The notes under the pieces: generated by a model
Seen by the model: only the letters and a program-made list of their open reading frames with translations
What the model was told of the DNA's origin: nothing
Databases searched by the model: none
Position numbers and translations under genes: made by a program
NCBI GenBank assembly: GCA_035551835.1
Contig: DASZMN010000020.1
Location: forward strand, 1 to 64,000
Reading direction: 5' to 3'
From: Bog-473 sp035551835
Lineage (GTDB): Bacteria > Actinomycetota > Acidimicrobiia > Acidimicrobiales > RAAP-2
DNA: 64,000 nucleotides
Shown: positions 49,815 through 57,917 of the stretch, in pieces
Numbering within the stretch: the first letter of the stretch is position 1
Layout: every line of letters begins with the position of its first letter

Positions 49815-50310
49815 GCGTCTCGTCCAGGTCTTTCTCGAGGTCGTCCGCAAAATGGCTGAGCAGGTCGGCCAGGGCGGACAGGTCTTCGTCGCCCCAGTTC
49901 GCCAAGAGCTGCTCGAGCCAGGCCCGGCGGGCCCGTCGCACCCGTTCGATCGTCCGGCGCCCGGCCGGCGTGAGGCCGATCCGCGAGGCGCGGCGGTCGT
50001 CGGGGTCGGTGTGGCGGACGACCATCCCGTCGCGCTCGAGCTGCTGGACCTTGCGGGTGACCGTCGGGGTGTCGACGCCCAGGATCTCGGCGAGGTCCGT
50101 GATGCGGAGCGAGTCGCCCTTCGCGGCGAGCTTGAACAGCAACGATGCGCCGGCCCGGTCGAGCCGGACGCCCGCCAACCCCAGCAGCCGCTCGTGCAGG
50201 CGAACCTGGGTGATGGAGCGGGCGACGGTCTGCAGCGCCTCGTCGAACCGGTCCACCTGGCCGGCCGACGGGCCCGCCGGCGCGCCGGGGTCGATAGTTG
50301 CTTTCAGCAC
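49807..50310 (-). CDS. MarR-family regulator of the adjacent efflux pump
   Basis: 167 aa. LLGLAGVRLDRAGASLLFKLA, SLRITDLAEILGVDTPTVTRKVQQLERDGMVVRHTDPDDRRASRIGLTPAGRRTIERV covers the winged helix with the D-D-R-R wing dyad. GTG start 6 nt after TAAGAT (50322-50317), in an AT-rich tract with internal symmetry that may be its own operator. Co-transcribed with the DHA2 transporter (8-nt overlap). Presumed repressor released by a toxic ligand. Confidence 0.9.
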   Translation of the reverse strand: MLKATIDPGAPAGPSAGQVDRFDEALQTVARSITQVRLHERLLGLAGVRLDRAGASLLFKLAAKGDSLRITDLAEILGVDTPTVTRKVQQLERDGMVVRHTDPDDRRASRIGLTPAGRRTIERVRRARRAWLEQLLANWGDEDLSALADLLSHFADDLEKDLDETRD

Positions 50311-50316
50311 ATAAAT

Positions 50317-50322
50317 ATCTTA
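50317..50322 (-). promoter_or_regulatory. -10-like hexamer of the marR-DHA2 operon
   Basis: TAAGAT ends 6 nt before the GTG at 50310 on the minus strand; local sequence is unusually AT-rich for this region. Confidence 0.45.
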
Positions 50323-50342
50323 CCAGGCCGCAGGCCGGAGGC

Positions 50343-51896
50343 TCAGCGCAGGGCGAGCTGGCCGGGCACCAACGGTGCCGGCAGGGAGGTCGTCCCCATG
50401 AGCCAGCGGTCCACCGACGCTGCGCACGAGCGTCCCTCGGCGATGGCCCACACGATCAGGCTCTGGCCCCTGGTCTGGTCGCCGCACACGAACACGCCGT
50501 CGACGTTGGTCGCCCATTGTGCGTCCGCGGCGACGCTGCCACGCGGCCCGACCTCCACGCCCAGCTCGTCGACGGCGTTGCGGCGCTCGGTGCCCGAGAA
50601 GCCCATGGCGAGGAGCACCAGCTCGCACTCGAGCTCGAACTCGCTGCCGGGGACCTCCTCGAACACGAGCCGCCCGTCCTCGGTCCGCATCTCGACCGTG
50701 TGGCCACGGAGCGCGCGCACCGCGCCGGACCCGTCGTCGACGAACTCGGACGTCGTGACCGAGTAGTGGCGCTCGCCGCCCTCCTCGTGCGCCGCCGAGC
50801 TGCGCAGGATGAGCGGCCAGAGCGGCCACGGGTTCTCGGCCAGCCGGTCGCTCGGCGGCTCGGGCATGATCTCGAACTGGTGCACCGACGCCGCTCCCTG
50901 ACGGTGCGCCGTGCCGAGGCAGTCGGCGCCGGTGTCGCCGCCGCCGATGATGACCACGCGCTTGCCGGCCGCGTTGATGGGCGACTCCTTGAGGGCACGC
51001 TCCTGGACGAGGTTCGCGGGCTTCAGGTATTCGAGCGCGAAGTGGACGCCACCGAGTTCCCGTCCCGGCACGGGCAGGTCGCGCGGCATGGTGGCGCCCC
51101 CCGCCAGGACCACGGCGTCGAACTCGGCACGGACCTCGGCGGCGGGCCGGACCTGGACGCCGGGGGCGTTGGCCGTGCCCAACCCGCGCTCCTCGCCCGG
51201 CTCGATCGCCTCGCCCGCCGGCGCCGAACCGCCCTCGAAGGTCCCGCCCACCGAGGTCGAGCAGGCGAACGTGACGCCCTCCGCCTCGAGCTGGGCCAGC
51301 CGGCGGTCCAACACCGCCTTCTCCATCTTGAACTCGGGGATCCCGTAGCGGAGCAGCCCGCCCGGCTTCTCGGCCCGCTCGAAGACGGTCACCAGGTGTC
51401 CGGCCCGCACCAGTTGCTGCGCCGCCGCCAACCCGGCCGGCCCGGAACCGACCACCGCCACCGACTTGCCGGTGCGCACCGTCGGCTGCTGCGGGGAGAC
51501 CCACCCTTCGGACCAGGCGCGCTCGACGATCTCGTACTCAATCCGCTCGATCGTCACCGGGTCCTCGTTGATCCCCAGCACGCACGAGGCCTCGCACGGG
51601 GCGGGGCACAGCCGGCCGGTGAATTCGGGGAAGTTGTTCGTCGAGTGCAGGCGCTCCATCGCCTCGGGCCAGTCGTCGCGGTAGACGAGGTCGTTCCACT
51701 CCGGGATCAGGTTCCCGAGCGGGCAGCCGTCGTGGCAAAAGGGGATGCCGCAGTCCATGCAGCGCGCCCCCTGCACCTTCGTCGCGTCCTCGGGGAAGGG
51801 CTCGTAAACCTCTTTCCAATCGCGCAGCCGCACCGGCACCGGCCGGCGCCGCGGCAGCTCGCGGCCGTACTCCATGAAGCCCGTGGTCTTACCCAT
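50343..51896 (-). CDS. gltD: Glutamate synthase small subunit
   Basis: 517 aa NADPH:flavin/FeS subunit. N-terminal Cys clusters (CMDCGIPFCHDGCPLGN and LCPAPCEASC) bind [4Fe-4S]; FAD-binding SVAVVGSGPAGLAAAQQLVRAGHLVTVFERAEKPGG and NADPH-binding KRVVIIGGGDTGADCLGTAHRQG follow, ending FVCGDQTRGQSLIVWAIAEGR. The start overlaps the gltB stop by 8 nt, so gltB-gltD is one operon. Supplies electrons to GltB for glutamate formation from glutamine and 2-oxoglutarate. Confidence 0.96.
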   Translation of the reverse strand: MGKTTGFMEYGRELPRRRPVPVRLRDWKEVYEPFPEDATKVQGARCMDCGIPFCHDGCPLGNLIPEWNDLVYRDDWPEAMERLHSTNNFPEFTGRLCPAPCEASCVLGINEDPVTIERIEYEIVERAWSEGWVSPQQPTVRTGKSVAVVGSGPAGLAAAQQLVRAGHLVTVFERAEKPGGLLRYGIPEFKMEKAVLDRRLAQLEAEGVTFACSTSVGGTFEGGSAPAGEAIEPGEERGLGTANAPGVQVRPAAEVRAEFDAVVLAGGATMPRDLPVPGRELGGVHFALEYLKPANLVQERALKESPINAAGKRVVIIGGGDTGADCLGTAHRQGAASVHQFEIMPEPPSDRLAENPWPLWPLILRSSAAHEEGGERHYSVTTSEFVDDGSGAVRALRGHTVEMRTEDGRLVFEEVPGSEFELECELVLLAMGFSGTERRNAVDELGVEVGPRGSVAADAQWATNVDGVFVCGDQTRGQSLIVWAIAEGRSCAASVDRWLMGTTSLPAPLVPGQLALR

Positions 51897-54800
51897 GCGC
51901 CGCCACCATCACGGCCTCGTCGACCGACCGTCCCTCCGCCTCGGCCAGGCGCGTCGCCTCGAGGATCCGCCGGTAGTCGCGCGGCATCACCTTCACGAAC
52001 TCGAGCACGTCGGTGTCCCAGTTCTCGAGCAGGCGGGCCGCCACCGCAGACTCGGTCTCGACGCCGTGGCGCTCGACCAACGAGCGCACGGTGAAGCTGT
52101 CCGAGGGGTCGAGCGGCTCGACGTCGACCGTCTCGAGGTTGACCCGCTGGCCGAAGGTGCGGGTCGGGTCGTAGACGTAGGCGACGCCCCCGGACATGCC
52201 GGCCGCGAAGTTGCGCCCCGTCGGCCCGAGCACGACGACCAACCCACCGGTCATGTACTCGCAGCCGTGGTCCCCGACGCCCTCGACCACCCCGGTGGCG
52301 CCGGAATTGCGCACGCAGAAGCGCTCCCCCACCTGGCCCCGGATGAAGACCTCGCCCCCGGTGGCACCGTAGAGGATGACGTTGCCGGCGATGATCTGCT
52401 CCTCGGCGACGAAGGGCGAGGCCAGCGGCGGCCGGACGACCAGGCGGCCGCCCGAAAGGCCCTTGCCGAAGTAGTCGTTGGCGTCGCCGTAGAGGCGCAT
52501 GGTCACGCCGCGGGGCAAGAAGGCGCCGAAGCTCTGGCCGGCCGAGCCGAAGAACGTCAGCGAGATGGTGTCGTCGGCCAGGCCCTCGTTGCCGAAGCGC
52601 CGGCTGATCTCGGAGCCGAGCAGTGTGCCGACGGTGCGGTCGACGTTGCTGATCGGCAGCTCGAGCGACACCGGCACGCCGCCGGCCAGCGCCGGCGCGC
52701 AGGCGTCGAGAAATTGGTGGTCGAGGGCCTTCTCCAGGCCGTGGTCCTGCAGCTTCAGCTGGCGCCGGCTCATCGTGTCGGGCACGTCGGGCTCGGCCAG
52801 CACGGTGGAGAGGTCGAGCCCCGACGCCTTCCAGTGGCTGATGGCCGTCTCGGTATCGAGCAGGTCGACCCGTCCGATGGCCTCGTCGAGTGAGCGCAAG
52901 CCGACCGACGCGAGCAGTTCACGGACCTCCTCGGCGATGTACTCGAAGAAGGTCTCGACGAACTCGGGCTTGCCGCTGAACTTCTTGCGCAGGGCGGGCG
53001 TCTGCGTGGCGATCCCGACCGGGCAGGTGTCGAGGTGGCAGACCCGCATCATGATGCAGCCGGAGACCACCAGGGGCGCCGACGCGAAGCCGTACTCCTC
53101 GGCGCCGAGCAGCGCGCCGATGATCACGTCGCGTCCCGTCTTCAACTGTCCGTCCACCTGCACGACGATGCGGTCGCGCAGGCCGTTCACCAAGAGGGTC
53201 TGCTGGGTCTCGGCCAGACCGATCTCCCAGGGGATCCCGGCGTGCTTGAGCGAGGTCAGCGGCGCCGCGCCGGTGCCCCCGTCGTGGCCAGAGATGAGCA
53301 CGACGTCGGAGTGGGCCTTGGCCACGCCGGCCGCCACCGTCCCCACCCCGACCTCGGCCACCAGTTTGACGTGCACCCGGGCCGCCGGGTTGGACGACTT
53401 GAGGTCGTGGATCAGCTGGGCGATGTCCTCGATGGAGTAGATGTCATGGTGCGGCGGCGGCGAGATCAGCCCCACGCCGGGCGTCGAGTTCCGCGTCTTG
53501 GCGATCCACGGCCAGACCTTGATCCCGGCCAGCTGCCCGCCCTCGCCGGGCTTGGCGCCCTGCGAGATCTTGATCTGCAGGTCGTCGGCGTTGACCAGGT
53601 ACTCACCGGTGACGCCGAAGCGACCGGACGCCACCTGCTTGATGGCACTGCGGCGGAGGTCGCCGTTCTCGTCGGGCGTGTAGCGATCGGCGTCCTCGCC
53701 GCCCTCGCCGGTGTTGGAGCGTCCGCCGATCCGGTTCATGGCGATGGCGAGCGTCTCGTGGGCCTCGGCCGAGATCGAGCCGTAGGACATGGCCCCGGTC
53801 GAAAAGCGCGCCATGATCGAGGAGATCGGCTCGACCTCCTCGAGCGAAATCGGTCCTCCGGCCGCGGGCTTCAGGCGCAACAGCCCGCGCAGCGTCCCGA
53901 GCTGCGCGGCCTGGTCGTCGACCGCCTCCGTGTACTCCTTGAACACCTCGTAGCGCTTGGCCCGGGTGGCGTGCTGCAGCTTGAAGACCGTCTTGGGGTT
54001 GAACAGGTGGAACTCGCCCTCGCGCCGCCACTGGTACTCCCCGCCCACCTCCAGCTCGCGGTGGGCCCGCTCCGTCGGCCGCGGCTCGTGGGCCAGCCGG
54101 TGGCGCTCGGCCACCTCCGCCGCCAGCACCGGGAGCCCGACGCCGCCGATGCGCGACGAGGTGCCGGTGAAGTACTCGTCGACCAGCGCAGCGTCCAGCC
54201 CGATGGCCTCGAAGACCTGCGCGCCGGTGTAGGAGGCCACCGTGGAGATGCCCATCTTCGACATCACCTTGAGCACGCCCTTGCAGGCCGCCTTGATGTA
54301 GTTGCGCCGGGCCTGGCGGGGCGACACGCCCTCCAACAGCCCCTCCGAGATCATGTCGTCGATCGAATCGAGGGCGAGGTACGGATTCACCGCCGCCGCG
54401 CCGAAGCCGATCAGCAGCGCCATGTGGTGCACCTCGCGGGCATCCCCCGTCTCGATCACCAGGCCGACCTTCGTGCGTGTCTTCTCCCGCACGAGGTGGT
54501 GGTGAATGGCCGCGGTGAGCAGCAGCGAGGGGATGGGCGCCCAGTCGGCCGTCGCGTTGCGGTCCGACAGGACGATCAGGTTGGCCCCCTCCGCGATGGC
54601 GTCCGAGACCCGGCGTCGCACCTCGTCGATGGCCCGCCGCAGCGCGTCGCCGCCCGCCTCGGTCGGCGCCCCGGCCCGGCCGGCCTCGCGCACGTCGAAC
54701 AGGCCGTCGATGGCGAAGGCCTTGAAGCCCGGCGTCTCGCCGTGCTCGTTGACGTACATGAGCTTGGCCAGGTCGTCGCGGTCGATCACCGGCAACGGGA

Positions 54801-56451
54801 GCAAAATCTGCCGGCACGACCCGCAGCGCGCCTCGAGCAGGTTCGCCTCGGGCCCGATGGTCGCCGCCAGCGACGTCACCAGCTCCTCGCGGATGGCGTC
54901 GAGCGGCGGGTTCGTGACCTGCGCGAACAGCTGGGTGAAGTAGTCGTACAGCAGCCGCGCCCGGTTCGAGAGCACGGCGATTGACGTGTCCGAGCCCATG
55001 GAACCGATCGGCTCGCCCCCGGAGCGGGCCATCGGGGCCACGATGACGCGCAGCTCCTCGTTGGTGTAGCCGAACAGGCGCTGCTGGGTGACGACGCGTC
55101 CGTGCTGGGGCGTCAGCATGGTGCGCGCCGGCAGCTCCTCGAGGCGGACCTGGTCGGCCGCCAGCCACTCGTCGTAAGGGTGCTCCGACGCCAGCTCGGA
55201 CTTGATCTCCTCGTCCTCCACCAGCCGCCCCTTGGACGTGTCGACGAGGAACATGCGGCCCGGCTGGAGCCGCCCCTTGCGCACGACGCGCGCGGGGGCG
55301 ATGTCGAGCACGCCGACCTCGCTGGCCAGGACCACGAGTCCGTCGTCGGTGACCCAGTAACGCGCCGGACGCAGACCGTTGCGGTCGAGCACCGCACCGA
55401 CCACCGTGCCGTCGGTGAAGCAGACCGCGGCCGGCCCGTCCCAGGGCTCCATGAGGGACGCGTGGTAGCGGTAGAAGGCGCGCCGCTCATGATCCATCAG
55501 GGTGTGGTTCTCCCAGGCCTCGGGGATCATCATGAGCACGGCATGCGGCAGCGAACGCCCGCCGAGATGCAGGAGCTCGAGCACCTCGTCGAAGCTGGCC
55601 GAGTCGCTCGCCCCGGGGGTGCAGATCGGGTAGATGCGCGACAGGTCGCCCTCAATGAGCGCCGTCTCGAGCAGCGCCTCGCGGGCCCGCATCCAGTTGC
55701 GGTTGCCGGCCAAGGTGTTGATCTCGCCGTTGTGGCAGAGATAGCGGTACGGGTGGGCCAGCGGCCAGCTCGGGAAGGTGTTGGTCGAGAACCGCGAGTG
55801 CACCAGTGCGAGCCCCGACTCGAACCTCGGGTCGCGCAGGTCGGGGAAGAACACGCGGAGTTGCTCGGAGGTGAGCATGCCCTTGTAGACGATCGTGCGC
55901 GCCGAGAGCGAGGGGAAGTAGAGGTCGTCGAGCGCGCGTTCGACCCGCTTGCGCAGCACGAAGGCACGCCGCTCGAGCGCCATCGTGTCGATCCCGGCCT
56001 CGGCGGGCGCCACGAAGAGCTGCTCGATCCTCGGCATGGCCCCGAGCGCGGTCTTGCCGAGACCCTCCGGCTCGACCGGCACGACCCGCCAGCCCAGCAC
56101 GGCGAGGCCCTCCTCGCCGGCGATCTGCTCGACCATGCTGCGGGCCTTGTGGGCGTCGTCGGCGTCGTTGGGCAGGAAGGCCAGTCCGACGGCGTAGCCC
56201 CCGGCCTCGGGCAGCGTGAACCCCGCCGCCTCGGCCGCGCCGGCCAGGAAGCGGTGGGGCACCTGCACCAGGATCCCGGCGCCGTCACCCGTCTCGACCT
56301 CGGCTCCGGACGCGCCGCGGTGCGCCAGGCGCTCGAGGACGGTGAGGCCCTTGTCGACGATGTCGTGGTCGGGCCGGCCGTGCAGATCGGCCACCATGCC
56401 GACGCCGCAGGCGTCGTGCTCATAACCCGGGTCGTAGAGGCCAGAGGCCAT
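51889..56451 (-). CDS. gltB: Glutamate synthase large subunit
   Basis: 1520 aa. The amidotransferase Cys is residue 15 (YEHDACGVGMVADLHG), exposed after removal of a short propeptide. Central and synthase domains contain GEINTLAGNRNWMRARE, GSDTSIAVLSNRARLLYDYF, RFSTGAMSYGSISAEAHE, VKLVAEVGVGTVAAGVAKAHSDVVLISGHDGGTGAAPL, HLDTCPVGIATQ, and the C-terminal beta-helix with GGVAYVYDP. ATG 56451 preceded by GGAAGGA (7 nt). Longer frame upstream is not coding. Operon with gltD; divergent from thiO. Confidence 0.97.
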   Translation of the reverse strand: MASGLYDPGYEHDACGVGMVADLHGRPDHDIVDKGLTVLERLAHRGASGAEVETGDGAGILVQVPHRFLAGAAEAAGFTLPEAGGYAVGLAFLPNDADDAHKARSMVEQIAGEEGLAVLGWRVVPVEPEGLGKTALGAMPRIEQLFVAPAEAGIDTMALERRAFVLRKRVERALDDLYFPSLSARTIVYKGMLTSEQLRVFFPDLRDPRFESGLALVHSRFSTNTFPSWPLAHPYRYLCHNGEINTLAGNRNWMRAREALLETALIEGDLSRIYPICTPGASDSASFDEVLELLHLGGRSLPHAVLMMIPEAWENHTLMDHERRAFYRYHASLMEPWDGPAAVCFTDGTVVGAVLDRNGLRPARYWVTDDGLVVLASEVGVLDIAPARVVRKGRLQPGRMFLVDTSKGRLVEDEEIKSELASEHPYDEWLAADQVRLEELPARTMLTPQHGRVVTQQRLFGYTNEELRVIVAPMARSGGEPIGSMGSDTSIAVLSNRARLLYDYFTQLFAQVTNPPLDAIREELVTSLAATIGPEANLLEARCGSCRQILLPLPVIDRDDLAKLMYVNEHGETPGFKAFAIDGLFDVREAGRAGAPTEAGGDALRRAIDEVRRRVSDAIAEGANLIVLSDRNATADWAPIPSLLLTAAIHHHLVREKTRTKVGLVIETGDAREVHHMALLIGFGAAAVNPYLALDSIDDMISEGLLEGVSPRQARRNYIKAACKGVLKVMSKMGISTVASYTGAQVFEAIGLDAALVDEYFTGTSSRIGGVGLPVLAAEVAERHRLAHEPRPTERAHRELEVGGEYQWRREGEFHLFNPKTVFKLQHATRAKRYEVFKEYTEAVDDQAAQLGTLRGLLRLKPAAGGPISLEEVEPISSIMARFSTGAMSYGSISAEAHETLAIAMNRIGGRSNTGEGGEDADRYTPDENGDLRRSAIKQVASGRFGVTGEYLVNADDLQIKISQGAKPGEGGQLAGIKVWPWIAKTRNSTPGVGLISPPPHHDIYSIEDIAQLIHDLKSSNPAARVHVKLVAEVGVGTVAAGVAKAHSDVVLISGHDGGTGAAPLTSLKHAGIPWEIGLAETQQTLLVNGLRDRIVVQVDGQLKTGRDVIIGALLGAEEYGFASAPLVVSGCIMMRVCHLDTCPVGIATQTPALRKKFSGKPEFVETFFEYIAEEVRELLASVGLRSLDEAIGRVDLLDTETAISHWKASGLDLSTVLAEPDVPDTMSRRQLKLQDHGLEKALDHQFLDACAPALAGGVPVSLELPISNVDRTVGTLLGSEISRRFGNEGLADDTISLTFFGSAGQSFGAFLPRGVTMRLYGDANDYFGKGLSGGRLVVRPPLASPFVAEEQIIAGNVILYGATGGEVFIRGQVGERFCVRNSGATGVVEGVGDHGCEYMTGGLVVVLGPTGRNFAAGMSGGVAYVYDPTRTFGQRVNLETVDVEPLDPSDSFTVRSLVERHGVETESAVAARLLENWDTDVLEFVKVMPRDYRRILEATRLAEAEGRSVDEAVMVAAHG

Positions 56452-56539
56452 CGGCGTCCTTCCGAAGGGGAGAAGTTGAACGGCTACCGGGACGACGTTG
56501 GCCCGAAGGTGGAGCGACCAGGATACACGACGCCGCTCG

Positions 56540-56545
56540 TAGGCT
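56540..56545 (+). promoter_or_regulatory. -10-like hexamer of thiO
   Basis: TAGGCT ends 6 nt before the ATG at 56552. No TPP riboswitch-like sequence is visible in the 100-bp gltB/thiO gap. Confidence 0.4.
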
Positions 56546-56551
56546 TGACAC

Positions 56552-57664
56552 ATGACGACGCAGGTCCACGTCGTGGGCGGTGGGGTCATCGGCCTCGCCT
56601 GCGCGTGGGAATTGTCATGCAATGGACATGATGTGACGGTCGTCGCGCCGGCGCCCGGGCGCGACGGCGCGTCCTGGGTGGCGGCGGGCATGCTCGCCCC
56701 GGTCACCGAGGCGCAGTTCGGCGAGTCGGCGCTGACCACCCTGTTGCTCGAGGGCTCCCGGCGGTGGCCCCCGTTCGCCGCGGCGTTGGAGTCCGCCAGC
56801 GGCCGGGCGATCGGCTACGACACGACCGGCACGCTCACCGTCGGGCTCGATGCGTCGGACCGCGCCAGCCTCGACGACCTCCTCGCGTACCAGCACTCGC
56901 TCGGACTTGGCGCCACGCGCCGAAGCGCCTCCGAATGCCGGCAGCTCGTCCCCGCGCTCAGCCCCTCGCTGCGCGGCGGCATCGACGTCCCCGCCGATCA
57001 CCAGGTCGACAACCGGGCGCTGCTGGGCGCGCTGGTCGAGGCGTGCCGCGGCGGCGGGGTCACGTTCGACCTCGGCACCGTCACCGCGGTGGCGGCCGGT
57101 CCCGAGCTCGTCCTGGCGGACGGCCGCCGCGTCCACCCCGACCAGGCCGTGTTGGCGGCCGGCGTCGGCCTGCCCGACATCGCCGGCCTGGACCCGGCGA
57201 CGGCGCCGGAGGTGCGCCCGGTCAAGGGCCACATCCTGCGCCTCGGTCCCCCGCCCGGCGTCACCGCGCCGCTGTTGCGCCGGACCGTGCGGGGCCTGGT
57301 GCACGGGCACTCCGTCTACCTGGTCCCCCGGCGCGACGGCTCGCTCGTCGTCGGCGCCACCGTCGAGGAGCGCGGGGTCGACACCACCGTGCAGGCCGGC
57401 GCCGTCCACGAGCTCCTCTGTGACGCACGGGCGATTGTGCCCGGAATCGACGAGCTCGAGTTGCGCGAGGCCGCGGCCGGATTGCGGCCCGGGACGCCCG
57501 ACAACACGCCGCGCATCGGCTGGAGCGGCCTCGAGGGCGTCGCGGTCGCGACCGGGCACTACCGCAACGGCATCCTCCTGGCACCGCTGACGGCGGCCGC
57601 GGTGGCCGATCTGCTCGCACGCCGCCCCGTGCCGCCGCTCATCGAGGCGCTGGCTCCCGCATGA
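56552..57664 (+). CDS. thiO: Glycine oxidase ThiO
   Basis: 370 aa FAD-dependent oxidase that makes iminoacetate (dehydroglycine) for the thiazole of thiamine. N-terminal VHVVGGGVIGLACAWELSCNGHDVTVVA, SWVAAGMLAP, the DAAO-family AAGVGLPDIAGLDP and C-terminal FAD-closing GLRPGTPDNTPRIGWSGLEGVAVATGHYRNGILLAPLTA are present. The thiS gene starts inside its stop region (ATGA overlap), so they are coupled. A second ThiO-like gene lies at 60453. Confidence 0.88.
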   Translation: MTTQVHVVGGGVIGLACAWELSCNGHDVTVVAPAPGRDGASWVAAGMLAPVTEAQFGESALTTLLLEGSRRWPPFAAALESASGRAIGYDTTGTLTVGLDASDRASLDDLLAYQHSLGLGATRRSASECRQLVPALSPSLRGGIDVPADHQVDNRALLGALVEACRGGGVTFDLGTVTAVAAGPELVLADGRRVHPDQAVLAAGVGLPDIAGLDPATAPEVRPVKGHILRLGPPPGVTAPLLRRTVRGLVHGHSVYLVPRRDGSLVVGATVEERGVDTTVQAGAVHELLCDARAIVPGIDELELREAAAGLRPGTPDNTPRIGWSGLEGVAVATGHYRNGILLAPLTAAAVADLLARRPVPPLIEALAPA

Positions 57665-57876
57665 GGGAGATCGCCATCAACCTCAACGGCGAGTCGGTGC
57701 GAGTGGCCGACGGCACCACGATTGCCGACGTCGTCGCCGGGCTCACCCACGAAGAGGACCCCAAGGGGGTGGCCGTCGCGGTCGACCGCTGCGTGATCCC
57801 GCGTTCGGAATGGACGACGACGCCCGCCCGGGCCGGCTCCCTGGTCGAGGTCGTGAGCGCCGCCGCCGGGGGGTGA
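57661..57876 (+). CDS. thiS: Sulfur carrier protein ThiS
   Basis: 71 aa beta-grasp protein; INLNGESVRVADGTTIADVVAGL to GSLVEVVSAAAGG, ending in the Gly-Gly that is adenylated and thiocarboxylated. ATG overlaps the thiO stop by 4 nt. In most genomes thiG follows; here a patatin-like gene follows instead (its GTG at 57873 would overlap the thiS stop by 4 nt), so thiG must be elsewhere. Confidence 0.92.
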   Translation: MREIAINLNGESVRVADGTTIADVVAGLTHEEDPKGVAVAVDRCVIPRSEWTTTPARAGSLVEVVSAAAGG

Positions 57877-57917
57877 CCCCATTGAGCTCCCCCGACCGGT
57901 GGTGTCAGAATCACCCG

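Noticed and set aside
56452..56551. TPP riboswitch before thiO
   Set aside because: No CTGAGA-type conserved core or matching stems in the 100-bp gap.
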